This document shows positions 26,883 through 35,242 of a DNA stretch of 64,000 bases, piece by piece. This stretch comes from Desulfobulbaceae bacterium. GTDB lineage: Bacteria; Desulfobacterota; Desulfobulbia; Desulfobulbales; Desulfurivibrionaceae. A model generated the notes under the pieces. The model was not told the origin of the DNA, made no database searches, and was given only the letters and a program-made list of their open reading frames with translations. The position numbers were made by a program, and so were the translations under genes. The stretch spans positions 1 to 64,000 of the forward strand of contig SJBG01000003.1 of assembly GCA_004332195.1 (NCBI GenBank), in the 5' to 3' direction. The first letter of the stretch is position 1; each line of letters opens with the position of its first letter.

Positions 26883-27926
26883 ATGAAGAACAACAACTCC
26901 ACGCCAAACTATGGCGGCGCCCTGCCTGGTCGCGGCCCCGAGCGTAAGTGCAATTCCAAAAAGACCGCTAGAGAGCGTCTTCATGAGTTCTGGGACGTTT
27001 TTGTCAAGGAAGACCAGGTTTTGGTGGTGATCAATGCCGATCCCGACGCCCTGGCCTGCGCGTTTGCGGTCAAGCGCCTGCTGCGCTATCGGGTCAAGAG
27101 TGTCGTCATCGCTTATCCCAACGAGATTCGTCGGCGTAATAATCTGGTGATGCTGGACTTACTCAAAATTCCGGTTGAGCGTCTGCACACGCTCAAGCCC
27201 GCAGAGTTCAGCAAAAAAGTGATGTTGGACTCTCAGCCTTCCCATCTGCCGGCCTTTGCAAACATTCCTTTTGATGTGGTGCTCGATCATCATCCGGCCA
27301 CCAAAGGCTGGCTTGCCACCTTTGTTGATATTCGCAAGGACTACGGGGCCACGGCCTCGATGATGGTGGAGTATCTCCGGGCCGCCGGGATCCGTCCCTC
27401 GGTGGCGCTGGCCACCGCGCTGTTTTATGCGATCAAGGTGGACACCCAGAATTTTGAAAAAAAAGTTGCCTTGGCCGATGCTATTTCTTTTCGCCATCTC
27501 TTTAACCTAGCTAACATCAGCCTGGTCCGCAAGATCGAGCTTTCCTCGATGCGGTACTCGGAGCTCAAATATTTTCGCACCGCGCTGAGCGAGGCTAAGC
27601 TGAACAAACAGCGTTTGTACGCTCATATCGGTAAGGTGCCAAGCCCCGATGTTTTGGTTTTGATTGCCGATTTTCTTAAACAGGTCCATGAGGTGGCCTG
27701 GGTTTTTGTTTCAGGCATTTACCATGATAAACTGGTGGTGATTTTTCGCTGTGACGGCTACAAAAAAAATGCCGGCCGGTTGGCGGAAAAGGTCTTCGGC
27801 TCGCCCGGTTCCGCCGGCGGCCACCGGGAATCTGCCCGGGCCGAGGTGCCGCTCAGAAAGCTGGACAAAGATGCCGCCACCATCAACACCAATGCTCTGG
27901 TGCGTTTTATCACCCAACATATTTGA
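26883..27926 (+). CDS. DHH family phosphoesterase (NrnA-like)
   Basis: 347 residues. DHH superfamily phosphodiesterase: first metal motif in VVINADPDALACAFAVKRL (about 49-67), the DHH triad in VVLDHHPATKGW (about 136), and a C-terminal DHHA1-like part (VAWVFVSGIYHDKLVVIFRC). Relatives degrade nanoRNA, pAp or cyclic dinucleotides, or act as exopolyphosphatases, and the sequence does not decide between them. The N-terminal 40 residues are variable and basic. No clear Shine-Dalgarno precedes the ATG at 26883, consistent with former coupling to the upstream frame. Confidence 0.85.
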   Translation: MKNNNSTPNYGGALPGRGPERKCNSKKTARERLHEFWDVFVKEDQVLVVINADPDALACAFAVKRLLRYRVKSVVIAYPNEIRRRNNLVMLDLLKIPVERLHTLKPAEFSKKVMLDSQPSHLPAFANIPFDVVLDHHPATKGWLATFVDIRKDYGATASMMVEYLRAAGIRPSVALATALFYAIKVDTQNFEKKVALADAISFRHLFNLANISLVRKIELSSMRYSELKYFRTALSEAKLNKQRLYAHIGKVPSPDVLVLIADFLKQVHEVAWVFVSGIYHDKLVVIFRCDGYKKNAGRLAEKVFGSPGSAGGHRESARAEVPLRKLDKDAATINTNALVRFITQHI

Positions 27927-27968
27927 CCCAGTTTTGTCGCGCTAACCCAACAAACTATGAGGTGTGAG

Positions 27969-29219
27969 ATGCCGAAACTCAAGCCCGAGGTGCTTGCCGT
28001 GGTACTGGCTGGGGGCAGGGTAGATGAGCTGAGTGTACTCACCGCTTATCGTCCCAAATCCGCGGTGCCTTTTGGCGGTTTTGCCCGAATTATTGATTTT
28101 CCCCTGAGTAACTTGATGAATTCGGGCTTGGAACTAGTGGCGGTGTTGAGCCAGTATCGCAGCTTTTCTCTGATCAGTCACATTGGCATCGGCGCTTCCT
28201 GGGACATGATCGGACGCCACCGGGGGGTTTTCGTCCTGCCGCCCTACCAGGGCTTTGATCAAAGTAGTTGGTACCGGGGCTCAGCGGATGCGGTGCGTCA
28301 AAACCTGGACTTCATTCAGTTTTATCAACCGGAAACCATCCTGATTGTCTCCGGTGACCATATCTATCGCATGGACTATCGGGAAATTATTGCCTATCAT
28401 CGCCGCAAGGAGGCCGATTGCACCATGGCCTGCGTTGAGGTCCCCGAGCAAGAGGCCGGTCGTTTCGGGATCGCGGAGATTGACGATGAGGACGGGGAGA
28501 TGGGCGGTCGGATTCGGCAATACCAGGAAAAACCGGCCGATCCGACCTTCAACTGGGCCTCAATGACTGTTTACTGTTTTAAGCCGCAGGCGCTTTACGA
28601 CTTGCTGGAGGCCAATGCTCGCGAGGATCAGTCCTTTGAGTTTGGCCGTGATATTATTCCCCGGGCCATGGCGAGTCGCAAGAAAGTTTACGGCTACCGA
28701 TTTACCGGTTACTGGGGTTATACTCGGACCATCGAGGAGTATTGGCGGACCAGCATGGAGCTGCTGGGCGTAAATCCTCTCCTGCCTCTGGCTGCCTGGG
28801 GGATTCGCACCAACCTGGATCATCGTGATATCCGCGACTGTCAGCCGCTTAAGGTCGGGGCAACGGCCAAGATCAGCAACAGCCTGATCCATAATGGCTG
28901 CATAGTCGATGGCACGGTGGCCAACTCCATTCTCTTCCCCGGAGTTCAGGTGCAGGCCGGGGCGACGGTCCAGGATTCAGTCCTCTTTTTTGGTGACGTG
29001 GTGGGTCTGGGGGCGCGAATTAACAAGGTGATCAGCGATGTCAACGTCATCGTGGGCGAGGGGGCGCAGATTGGTCGTCCTACCGGGATTACCGTGCTGG
29101 GCTGTAATAACCAGATCCCGGCTGGCATGCTTATTGGGGCCGGTTGCACCCTTTATCCGGCCTTGGGGCCGAAGAAATGGGCCCGCGGCCAAATTCTCGA
29201 CGGGGAGGTGGTAAAATGA
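27969..29219 (+). CDS. ADP-glucose pyrophosphorylase-like subunit with altered nucleotide-binding loop
   Basis: 416 residues (420 if the ATG at 27957 is used; GAGGTG precedes 27969). Fold: nucleotidyltransferase domain then a left-handed beta-helix. It retains PKSAVPFGG, YRGSADAVRQNLDFI, SGDHIYRMDY with the catalytic aspartate, and FEFGRDIIPRA. The N-terminal signature GGxGTRLxxLT is replaced by GGRVDELSVLT, so the arginine that contacts the triphosphate is missing. Its stop overlaps the start of a second, intact GlgC (ATGA). I infer a regulatory or modulating subunit of a two-subunit enzyme, comparable to GlgD of Firmicutes. Confidence 0.85.
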   Translation: MPKLKPEVLAVVLAGGRVDELSVLTAYRPKSAVPFGGFARIIDFPLSNLMNSGLELVAVLSQYRSFSLISHIGIGASWDMIGRHRGVFVLPPYQGFDQSSWYRGSADAVRQNLDFIQFYQPETILIVSGDHIYRMDYREIIAYHRRKEADCTMACVEVPEQEAGRFGIAEIDDEDGEMGGRIRQYQEKPADPTFNWASMTVYCFKPQALYDLLEANAREDQSFEFGRDIIPRAMASRKKVYGYRFTGYWGYTRTIEEYWRTSMELLGVNPLLPLAAWGIRTNLDHRDIRDCQPLKVGATAKISNSLIHNGCIVDGTVANSILFPGVQVQAGATVQDSVLFFGDVVGLGARINKVISDVNVIVGEGAQIGRPTGITVLGCNNQIPAGMLIGAGCTLYPALGPKKWARGQILDGEVVK

Positions 29220-30490
29220 GGCTCGACCAAAATGAGCCCCTGGTGCTGCTTTTGGCCGGCGGGGTGGGCAGCCGCCTGAACAACCTGGTTCAAAGTCGGA
29301 CCAAGCCGGCGGTGCCTTTCGCCGGGATTTACCGGATCATTGATTTCAGCCTGAGCAACGTGATGAAATCGGGGTTTTCCCAGGTGGGGATTCTGACTCA
29401 GTATAGGCCCCTGTCGTTGATGCGCCATGTTGGCGATGGCGCCGCCTGGGATCTAACCGGTCGTACCCGCGGAATTAAGATTCTCCCGCCGCGCACCGGG
29501 GCCAAAGATTCCGATTGGTATAAGGGAACCGCCGACGCGGTGCGGCAGAACCTCGATTTTATCAAGGCTCATCTTTCAAACGAGGTTATCATTCTCTCCG
29601 GGGATCATATTTACAGCATGGATTTGGCCGACATGCTCAAGATGCACCGCCGCAAACGGGCCGACATGACCGTGGCCACCATGGTGGTGCCCCCTGAGCA
29701 GCTACACCAGTTCGGGTGCGCGATTACCGCGCCTGACGGCCGCATCGTAGAATGGGAGGAAAAACCGCTGGTCCCCCGTACCAATCTCGCCTCCATGGGG
29801 ATTTATGTCATCAATACCGCCTATCTTCTGCGGACTCTTTTGGCCCATCTCCAGGACCTTGATTTTGGGGTGAATGTGATCCCCCGGGCTATTGCAATGG
29901 CTCGGGTTTACGCCTATCCTTTCCGGGGTTACTGGCGCGATGTCGGCACCATTCAGGCCTACTGGGAGGCCAATATGGACGTGTTGCGACCCGATTCGCC
30001 GATCAATCCGGCGGCTTGGGGAATTTGCTCCAACACCGAGGCTGACGGGATTGTTGCCGATCGTTGCCCAACCAGATTCTGCGGGGCCGGGCAGGCCCAA
30101 AATTCCCTGATCGCCGCTGGCTGTTTAATTGAAGGCACGGTGATCAACTCGGTGCTTTCGCCCGGCGTGCAAATCGAGCCGGGGGCGAAAGTCCGCGACT
30201 CGATTCTCTTTCATGATTGCCGGGTAGCCCGGGATGCGGTGATTGATCTGGCGATTCTCGACAAGCGGGTAGAGGTGGGAGCCGCGGCGGTAGTGGGGAT
30301 CGGGGATGAGGCGGAAAAGCGCCAGGCCAACCGGGAGTACCCCAAACATCTTTATACCGGAATCAGCCTGATCGGCAAGGGGGCGCAAATTCCACCGGCG
30401 ACCAAGATCGGCCGTAACTGCATTATCGCCCCTTGGTGTCGGGCCGAGCAGTTTCCGGCATCAAACATCAGCAGCGGTGAGAGCGTTTGA
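29216..30490 (+). CDS. glgC: Glucose-1-phosphate adenylyltransferase, catalytic type
   Basis: Makes ADP-glucose for glycogen synthesis. 424 residues. The loop LLAGGVGSRLNNLV keeps the arginine, followed by TKPAVPFAGIYRIIDFSLSN, WYKGTADAVRQNLDFI, SGDHIYSMDL, WEEKPLVPRTNLASMGIYV and GYWRDVGTIQAYWEANMD, and then the beta-helix C-domain. Start ATG at 29216 overlaps the upstream stop by four bases and has GGGGAGGTGG in front. An earlier in-frame ATG (29144) lies inside the preceding gene and is rejected. Confidence 0.93.
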   Translation: MRLDQNEPLVLLLAGGVGSRLNNLVQSRTKPAVPFAGIYRIIDFSLSNVMKSGFSQVGILTQYRPLSLMRHVGDGAAWDLTGRTRGIKILPPRTGAKDSDWYKGTADAVRQNLDFIKAHLSNEVIILSGDHIYSMDLADMLKMHRRKRADMTVATMVVPPEQLHQFGCAITAPDGRIVEWEEKPLVPRTNLASMGIYVINTAYLLRTLLAHLQDLDFGVNVIPRAIAMARVYAYPFRGYWRDVGTIQAYWEANMDVLRPDSPINPAAWGICSNTEADGIVADRCPTRFCGAGQAQNSLIAAGCLIEGTVINSVLSPGVQIEPGAKVRDSILFHDCRVARDAVIDLAILDKRVEVGAAAVVGIGDEAEKRQANREYPKHLYTGISLIGKGAQIPPATKIGRNCIIAPWCRAEQFPASNISSGESV

Positions 30491-30601
30491 TTGAAGGTCG
30501 AATAGAGAGTTGTGAATTTCGATATTCGACATTAAGGCTGAAACTTGAGTCGCCAGGATGAGCTAACCGCGACCTCGCAGTAAAACCGAGCAAGTAGCCG
30601 C

Positions 30602-31366
30602 TCAACGCAGGCCGGCAATAAATGGGCCGACCGCTTCCGGTCCCTGTTGATCTACCAGGCGAATGGTGGCGGAGCCGATTACCGCGATATCGGCCTTGCC
30701 GCGCAAGAGATCCACGTCCTGGCGGTTGCTGATACCAAAGCCCACGGCCAAGGGCAGTGCGGTGGCTTGACGACAGCGCTTGATATAATCGTTAAAGTTT
30801 TCATCAAAACTGGTCGGGCTTCCGGTAACTCCGCGACGAGCCACGCAGTAAATGAAACCGGCCCCGTGGGCGGCCAGGGTGGCCATCCGCGCTTTGCCGC
30901 TGGTGGGGGCAAAAATTTGAATCGGCGCCAGTTCCAGGCGGCGGCAGGCCGCCAGATATTGACCCCCCTCCTCCGGTGGCAGGTCAGGGATAATCAGGCC
31001 ACGGATCGAGTTTTCTTTAGTTTGCTCCAGAAAATCCTCCACCCCGTACCTAAACAAAATGTTGTAGTAGGTCATCAAGAGCAAGGGGATTTGGTGTTGG
31101 GCGGCCATTTCAGCGGCAAACTCCAAGCACTGACCGACCCTTACCCCGTGGTTAATGGCCTCATGGTTGGCCTTGAGGATCACCGGACCGTCGGCTATCG
31201 GTTCGGAGAAGGGGATTTGCAGTTCGATGATATCCACCCCCTGGTCGACCATTTGAGTGATGACCTGACGGTTGATCCCAAAGGACGGATAACCCAAAAC
31301 CAGATGAGTCATCAGGAGTATTTCTTTTGACTTACGGACTTGTTTGATGTCTTGGCTCAGGCTCAT
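30602..31366 (-). CDS. trpA: Tryptophan synthase alpha chain
   Basis: Cleaves indole-3-glycerol phosphate to indole, which is channelled to TrpB. 254 residues. Motifs: the catalytic glutamate in IIELQIPFSEPIADGPVI (about 47-64), GLIIPDLPPEEG with the catalytic aspartate, and the phosphate-binding VGFGISN and VIGSAT. The N-terminus has LGYPSFG in place of the usual GDP-containing loop. Start ATG at 31366; an upstream TTG (31378) is possible. It follows trpB by about 100 bases on the minus strand. Confidence 0.95.
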   Translation of the reverse strand: MSLSQDIKQVRKSKEILLMTHLVLGYPSFGINRQVITQMVDQGVDIIELQIPFSEPIADGPVILKANHEAINHGVRVGQCLEFAAEMAAQHQIPLLLMTYYNILFRYGVEDFLEQTKENSIRGLIIPDLPPEEGGQYLAACRRLELAPIQIFAPTSGKARMATLAAHGAGFIYCVARRGVTGSPTSFDENFNDYIKRCRQATALPLAVGFGISNRQDVDLLRGKADIAVIGSATIRLVDQQGPEAVGPFIAGLR

Positions 31367-31462
31367 GGTTAAGGTCAAACTCTCTGCGCTCCTTCGGTAT
31401 TCAGCGTTTCTAAGTTCGATCTTCGATATTCACTATGCAAACAGGTCACTAAAGTCAACATC

Positions 31463-32713
31463 CTAATCACTTTCTTGTCTTGCACCGTCGGCGTATTCCT
31501 CTCCTTTGTTGCGAATAAATTCCCGCCAGGAGGGATCGCTGAAGGCGTCGGCAATGGTGAATATATCCTTGTCGCCCCGACCTGACTGGTTGATGATGAT
31601 GGCCTCCTCCGGGGGTAGATCCCCAACCTCCTTAAAGGCTTGGACGAAGGCATGGGCCGACTCCAGAGCCGGGATTATGCCCTCACTGCGGATTGTTAGT
31701 TGCAGGGCCGCCATGACCTCATCGTCGGTGGCGGCGCTAAAGCGGACTCGACCCTGCTCCCAGAGATCGACTAAAATCGGTGAAACCCCGATATAATCCA
31801 GCCCGGCGGCCACCGAGTGGGTGTCCAGCATCTGGCCGTCCTCATCCTGCAAAAACATGGTTTTATAGCCCTGAGCCACCCCCGGGCTGGCATCGGAGCC
31901 GGCCAGCCGAGCCGCGTGCAGGCCGCTCGCAAGCCCCTTGCCGCCAGCTTCCACCCCTGCCAGTTCCACCCCGTTATCGGCCAGAAAGCCCTGGAAGATG
32001 CCGACGGCGTTTGATCCCCCACCCACACAGGCGTAGATCCGGGCCGGCAATTTACCGTGGATGGCCAGGATTTGCCGACGGGCCTCATCGCCGATGATTT
32101 TTTGGAACCAGGCCACCATTTCCGGGAAGGGATGCGGGCCGCAGACTGTACCCATTACGTAATGGGTACAGTCCATATTGGCCACCCAGTCGCGAAAAGC
32201 TTCGTTGATCGCGTCTTTTAGGGTGCGGGAACCCGAGGCGACCGGAACCACGGTGGCGCCCAACTTTTCCATCCAAAAGACATTGGGTCGCTGGCGCTGG
32301 ACATCCTCCTCGCCCATGTAAATCGTGCAGTCAAAACCGAACTTGGCGGCCATGGTGGCGGTGGCCACTCCGTGCTGCCCAGCGCCGGTTTCGGCGATCA
32401 CCCGAGTCTTGCCCATCCGTTGGACCAGCAAACCCTGGCCCATGACGTTATTAGCCTTGTGCGCCCCGGTGTGGTTGAGGTCCTCGCGCTTGATGAAAAT
32501 TTTTGCCCCGCCAAAACGGCGACTGAGATTTTCCGCAAAAGTCAAAGGAGTAGGGCGGCAGGAATAACTGCCCATCAGTTCGACGTAGCGGGGCCAAAAG
32601 TCGGGGTCGGCCTTGGCTTCAATGAAGGCGACGCCCAGTTTACGAAAAGTTTCGTGCAAAATTTCCGGCACGAAGGCCCCGCCCCAGTTGCCGTAATAAC
32701 CTGTTTTGCTCAC
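31463..32713 (-). CDS. trpB: Tryptophan synthase beta chain
   Basis: PLP enzyme condensing indole and serine. 416 residues. REDLNHTGAHKANNVMGQGL contains the PLP lysine (HKANN, about residue 90), followed by ETGAGQHGVATATMAAKFG, CVGGGSNAVGIFQGF (phosphate loop), VAAGLDYIGVSP and IINQSGRGDKDIF. It is the TrpB1 type that pairs with TrpA. Start GTG at 32713. trpB-trpA form a separate transcript here, with no other trp genes in the window. Confidence 0.97.
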   Translation of the reverse strand: MSKTGYYGNWGGAFVPEILHETFRKLGVAFIEAKADPDFWPRYVELMGSYSCRPTPLTFAENLSRRFGGAKIFIKREDLNHTGAHKANNVMGQGLLVQRMGKTRVIAETGAGQHGVATATMAAKFGFDCTIYMGEEDVQRQRPNVFWMEKLGATVVPVASGSRTLKDAINEAFRDWVANMDCTHYVMGTVCGPHPFPEMVAWFQKIIGDEARRQILAIHGKLPARIYACVGGGSNAVGIFQGFLADNGVELAGVEAGGKGLASGLHAARLAGSDASPGVAQGYKTMFLQDEDGQMLDTHSVAAGLDYIGVSPILVDLWEQGRVRFSAATDDEVMAALQLTIRSEGIIPALESAHAFVQAFKEVGDLPPEEAIIINQSGRGDKDIFTIADAFSDPSWREFIRNKGEEYADGARQESD

Positions 32714-32901
32714 CGGTAGAGTTTCCCTTGAATGTTGGCGTTGCGGTGGCGGCTGAGCTTGGGGCGCACAAGGTAGCCGGAAGTAAATTACATGAGTGAG
32801 CCCTAACTTCGCCCCTTACCGGGGTCATTATGCCGAAAAACGGCGAGCGACACAAGAAAATTGACCAAAAACCGACAAAGTTTTGCATAAATCTCGTAAA
32901 A

Positions 32902-33009
32902 ATGCTAAGTTCACAACATCGCAAAAAAAACAAGCCGGTGGGCGGTGGAGCGGTGGAGATGATCGCCGCCCTGGTCGGCGTCCCGGCTGTCGTTATCAGG
33001 GGATACTGA
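32902..33009 (+). CDS. Possible short peptide upstream of the Cys-rich protein
   Basis: ATG at 32902 opens a 35-codon frame (ends VEMIAALVGVPAVVIRGY) whose stop lies 4 bases before the start of the next small gene. The ending looks protein-like and the close spacing would allow coupling, but there is no clear ribosome-binding site and I recognise no family. Confidence 0.25.
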   Translation: MLSSQHRKKNKPVGGGAVEMIAALVGVPAVVIRGY

Positions 33010-33013
33010 CCAG

Positions 33014-33250
33014 ATGGATTTGTTTTGTGAAAAGTATAGTGAAACCGTGCCGGAGGCGGAGACTGTTTGTCGGCGTCCCGATGAGTACTGTAAATTCCGC
33101 TCGGCCTGTATTGTTCATTTTCTCGGCCGGGAGCACGACAGGAGCGGTAGCGTGCAAGGCGGCGCCACCGGTCAGGAGAAGGAGACTTTGGGTGTTGGGG
33201 TTAATGGCCATGAAAACCGGTGGATCTTAAATCAAAAAAAACATAAATGA
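33014..33250 (+). CDS. Small cysteine-containing protein upstream of hisI
   Basis: 78 residues, ATG at 33014 preceded by AGGGGA. The N-terminal half has four cysteines ([24 protein letters not shown]) in a spacing that could bind zinc or an iron-sulfur cluster. The [14 protein letters not shown] stretch resembles small conserved proteins of Desulfobacterota, from memory only. The C-terminal half is glycine-rich and low in structure. It is 7 bases before hisI and probably in the same transcript. No function is assigned. Confidence 0.55.
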   Translation: MDLFCEKYSETVPEAETVCRRPDEYCKFRSACIVHFLGREHDRSGSVQGGATGQEKETLGVGVNGHENRWILNQKKHK

Positions 33251-33257
33251 GCAATTC

Positions 33258-33659
33258 GTGAACAACAAGTCAGCCAATATCCTCAGCTTCAGCAAGGGGA
33301 CAGACGGCCTTTTGCCGGCCATCGTCCAGGACCATCAAAGCGGCGAGGTGCTGATGCTGGCTTATATCAACGAGGAGTCCTGGTGCCGTACTCTAGCCAG
33401 CGGCCAGGCCCATTATTGGAGTCGCTCACGTAACAAGATTTGGCTTAAGGGCGAAAGTTCGGGCCACATTCAACTGATTAAAGAAATCCGGGTGGATTGC
33501 GACGCCGATGCCGTGATCTTTAAGGTCGAGCAGTTGGGTAAAGCGGCCTGCCATACCGGTCATCGCACCTGTTTTTACCGGCGCCTGACGAGCAACGGCG
33601 ACCGGCTGGAAAGCGCTGAAACCCCCGTTTTTGATCCCGCGGAGATTTACCAACAATGA
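33258..33659 (+). CDS. hisI: Phosphoribosyl-AMP cyclohydrolase
   Basis: Third step of histidine synthesis, opening the adenine ring of PR-AMP. 133 residues, monofunctional (no HisE pyrophosphatase domain). Metal-binding motifs: [30 protein letters not shown] and the cysteines in [13 protein letters not shown]. The start is a GTG at 33258. It overlaps hisG by four bases (ATGA). Confidence 0.95.
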   Translation: MNNKSANILSFSKGTDGLLPAIVQDHQSGEVLMLAYINEESWCRTLASGQAHYWSRSRNKIWLKGESSGHIQLIKEIRVDCDADAVIFKVEQLGKAACHTGHRTCFYRRLTSNGDRLESAETPVFDPAEIYQQ

Positions 33660-34528
33660 AACAGTTGAAGCTGGGCATTCCCAAAGGCAGCTTGGAAAAA
33701 GCAACCATTGAACTTTTTGCTAAATCTGGCTGGGAAATCGAGCTCTCCTCCCGCAATTACTTTCCCGAGGTCGACGACCCGGAACTTAGCTGTTCGATCT
33801 GCCGGCCTCAGGAAATGTCAATCTACGTTGAAAAGGAGGTTCTTGACGCCGGCATCACCGGCAAGGACTGGACTTTAGAAAATCGTTCCAAGGTGGTGGT
33901 GGCGGCGGACCTGATTTATTCCAAGGTCAGCCGCAAGCCTACCCGCTGGGTGCTGGCGGTGCCGGGGAACTCGCCAGTCAGGCGGCCGGAGGATCTGGCG
34001 GGCAAGAAGATTGCCACCGAGCTGGTTAATTTCACCCGGAGGTATTTCGCCGCCCGCAAGATCAATGTTGATATCAGTTTTTCCTGGGGGGCGACCGAGG
34101 CCAAGGCGGTTTCCGGTCTGGCCGATGCCATTGTTGAAGTCACCGAGACCGAGAGCACCATTCGGGCTCATGGTTTGCGGGTTATCGCGGAGTTGATGAT
34201 ATCCAACACCCAGCTTATCGCCAGTAAGAGCGCCTGGGCTGACCCCTGGAAACGAGAGAAGATCGAAAATATGGCCCTGCTGCTTAAGGGGGCGCTCAAG
34301 GCCGATAAGATCGTCGGCCTGAAGATGAACGTGCCCCAAGAGCGCCTAACAGCGGTGGTCGCCATCCTGCCCAGCCTCAACGCCCCCACCGTCTCGCCCC
34401 TTTATCATCAGGAGTGGTTTTCGGTGGAGACGGTAATCTCCGAGTATGAGGTGCGCGACCTGATTCCCCGCCTGCTCAAAAGCGGTGCCGAAGGCATTAT
34501 CGAGTACCCCTTAAACAAGGTAATTTGA
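33656..34528 (+). CDS. hisG: ATP phosphoribosyltransferase, long form
   Basis: Committed step of histidine synthesis. 290 residues: catalytic periplasmic-binding-like domain ([43 protein letters not shown], then [20 protein letters not shown], which includes the PRPP loop) plus the C-terminal regulatory domain of about 75 residues ([20 protein letters not shown], ending in a regulatory segment). The long form is inhibited by histidine directly and needs no HisZ. It is translationally coupled to hisI. Confidence 0.95.
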   Translation: MKQLKLGIPKGSLEKATIELFAKSGWEIELSSRNYFPEVDDPELSCSICRPQEMSIYVEKEVLDAGITGKDWTLENRSKVVVAADLIYSKVSRKPTRWVLAVPGNSPVRRPEDLAGKKIATELVNFTRRYFAARKINVDISFSWGATEAKAVSGLADAIVEVTETESTIRAHGLRVIAELMISNTQLIASKSAWADPWKREKIENMALLLKGALKADKIVGLKMNVPQERLTAVVAILPSLNAPTVSPLYHQEWFSVETVISEYEVRDLIPRLLKSGAEGIIEYPLNKVI

Positions 34529-34555
34529 ACAAGGTGACCTGAGGAGGGGATGTGG

Positions 34556-35242
34556 ATGCAGGTTCAGCCCATCAGTTTCGTCGACAGCGTTTTCAGACTG
34601 GCCCGGTTACCGGAGGGGGGGTTGCCGGAAATAGCCTTTGCCGGGCGATCAAACGTCGGCAAGTCAAGCTTGCTTAATTGCCTGATTAATCGCAAAAACT
34701 TCGTCAAGGTCAGCAGTCGGCCGGGCAAAACCCAGAGCCTGAATTTTTACCTGGTTGGCGAAGATCTGCATCTGGTGGACCTGCCCGGCTATGGCTATGC
34801 CAAGGTTGATAAAAAACTCCAGGCCAAGTGGCAGGCGCTGGTCACCACCTATCTTGAAACCCGCGTCAATCTGCGGTGCGTGGTGTTGATCATCGATTTG
34901 CGTCACGCCTTAAAAGACCTGGACCGGATGCTGGCCGGTTGGCTGCAAAGCCAGGCCATTCCCTGGTTGCCGGTTTACACCAAAATCGACAAGCTCTCCC
35001 GCAACGAGCAGAATCGCCAGGCCCAGCGGCTCGATACCGCTTTGGGTATCAGCTCTACCGAGCGCCTGCTCTTTTCCGCCAAAACCCGGGAGGGTCGCGA
35101 GCAACTTCTAGCCCGCCTCGATGCCTTCCTGGTTCCCCAAACTCCTGATGACGGGAGGTCAGATGAGCCCGATCAAGATGAGATGAGGCCGGTTGAGTCC
35201 AATCATTTGGTGGATTTGAGCACGGCCAAAAAAGCGCTCTGA
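34556..35242 (+). CDS. engB: Ribosome biogenesis GTPase YsxC/EngB
   Basis: GTPase for 50S assembly. 228 residues. G1 [15 protein letters not shown]2/G3 [14 protein letters not shown] and [12 protein letters not shown]4 [11 protein letters not shown]5 [11 protein letters not shown] chose the ATG at 34556 because GAGGAGGGG lies at a better distance than for the ATG at 34550. The C-terminus carries an extra acidic tail of about 35 residues ([14 protein letters not shown]) whose last 13 codons overlap the end of lepA on the other strand. Confidence 0.94.
   Translation: MQVQPISFVDSVFRLARLPEGGLPEIAFAGRSNVGKSSLLNCLINRKNFVKVSSRPGKTQSLNFYLVGEDLHLVDLPGYGYAKVDKKLQAKWQALVTTYLETRVNLRCVVLIIDLRHALKDLDRMLAGWLQSQAIPWLPVYTKIDKLSRNEQNRQAQRLDTALGISSTERLLFSAKTREGREQLLARLDAFLVPQTPDDGRSDEPDQDEMRPVESNHLVDLSTAKKAL

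Noticed and set aside
30518-31431. GAATATCGAA on the minus strand both after trpA (30518-30527) and between trpB and trpA (31422-31431)
   Set aside because: Two short matches with no further common sequence; too weak to call a repeat or operator.
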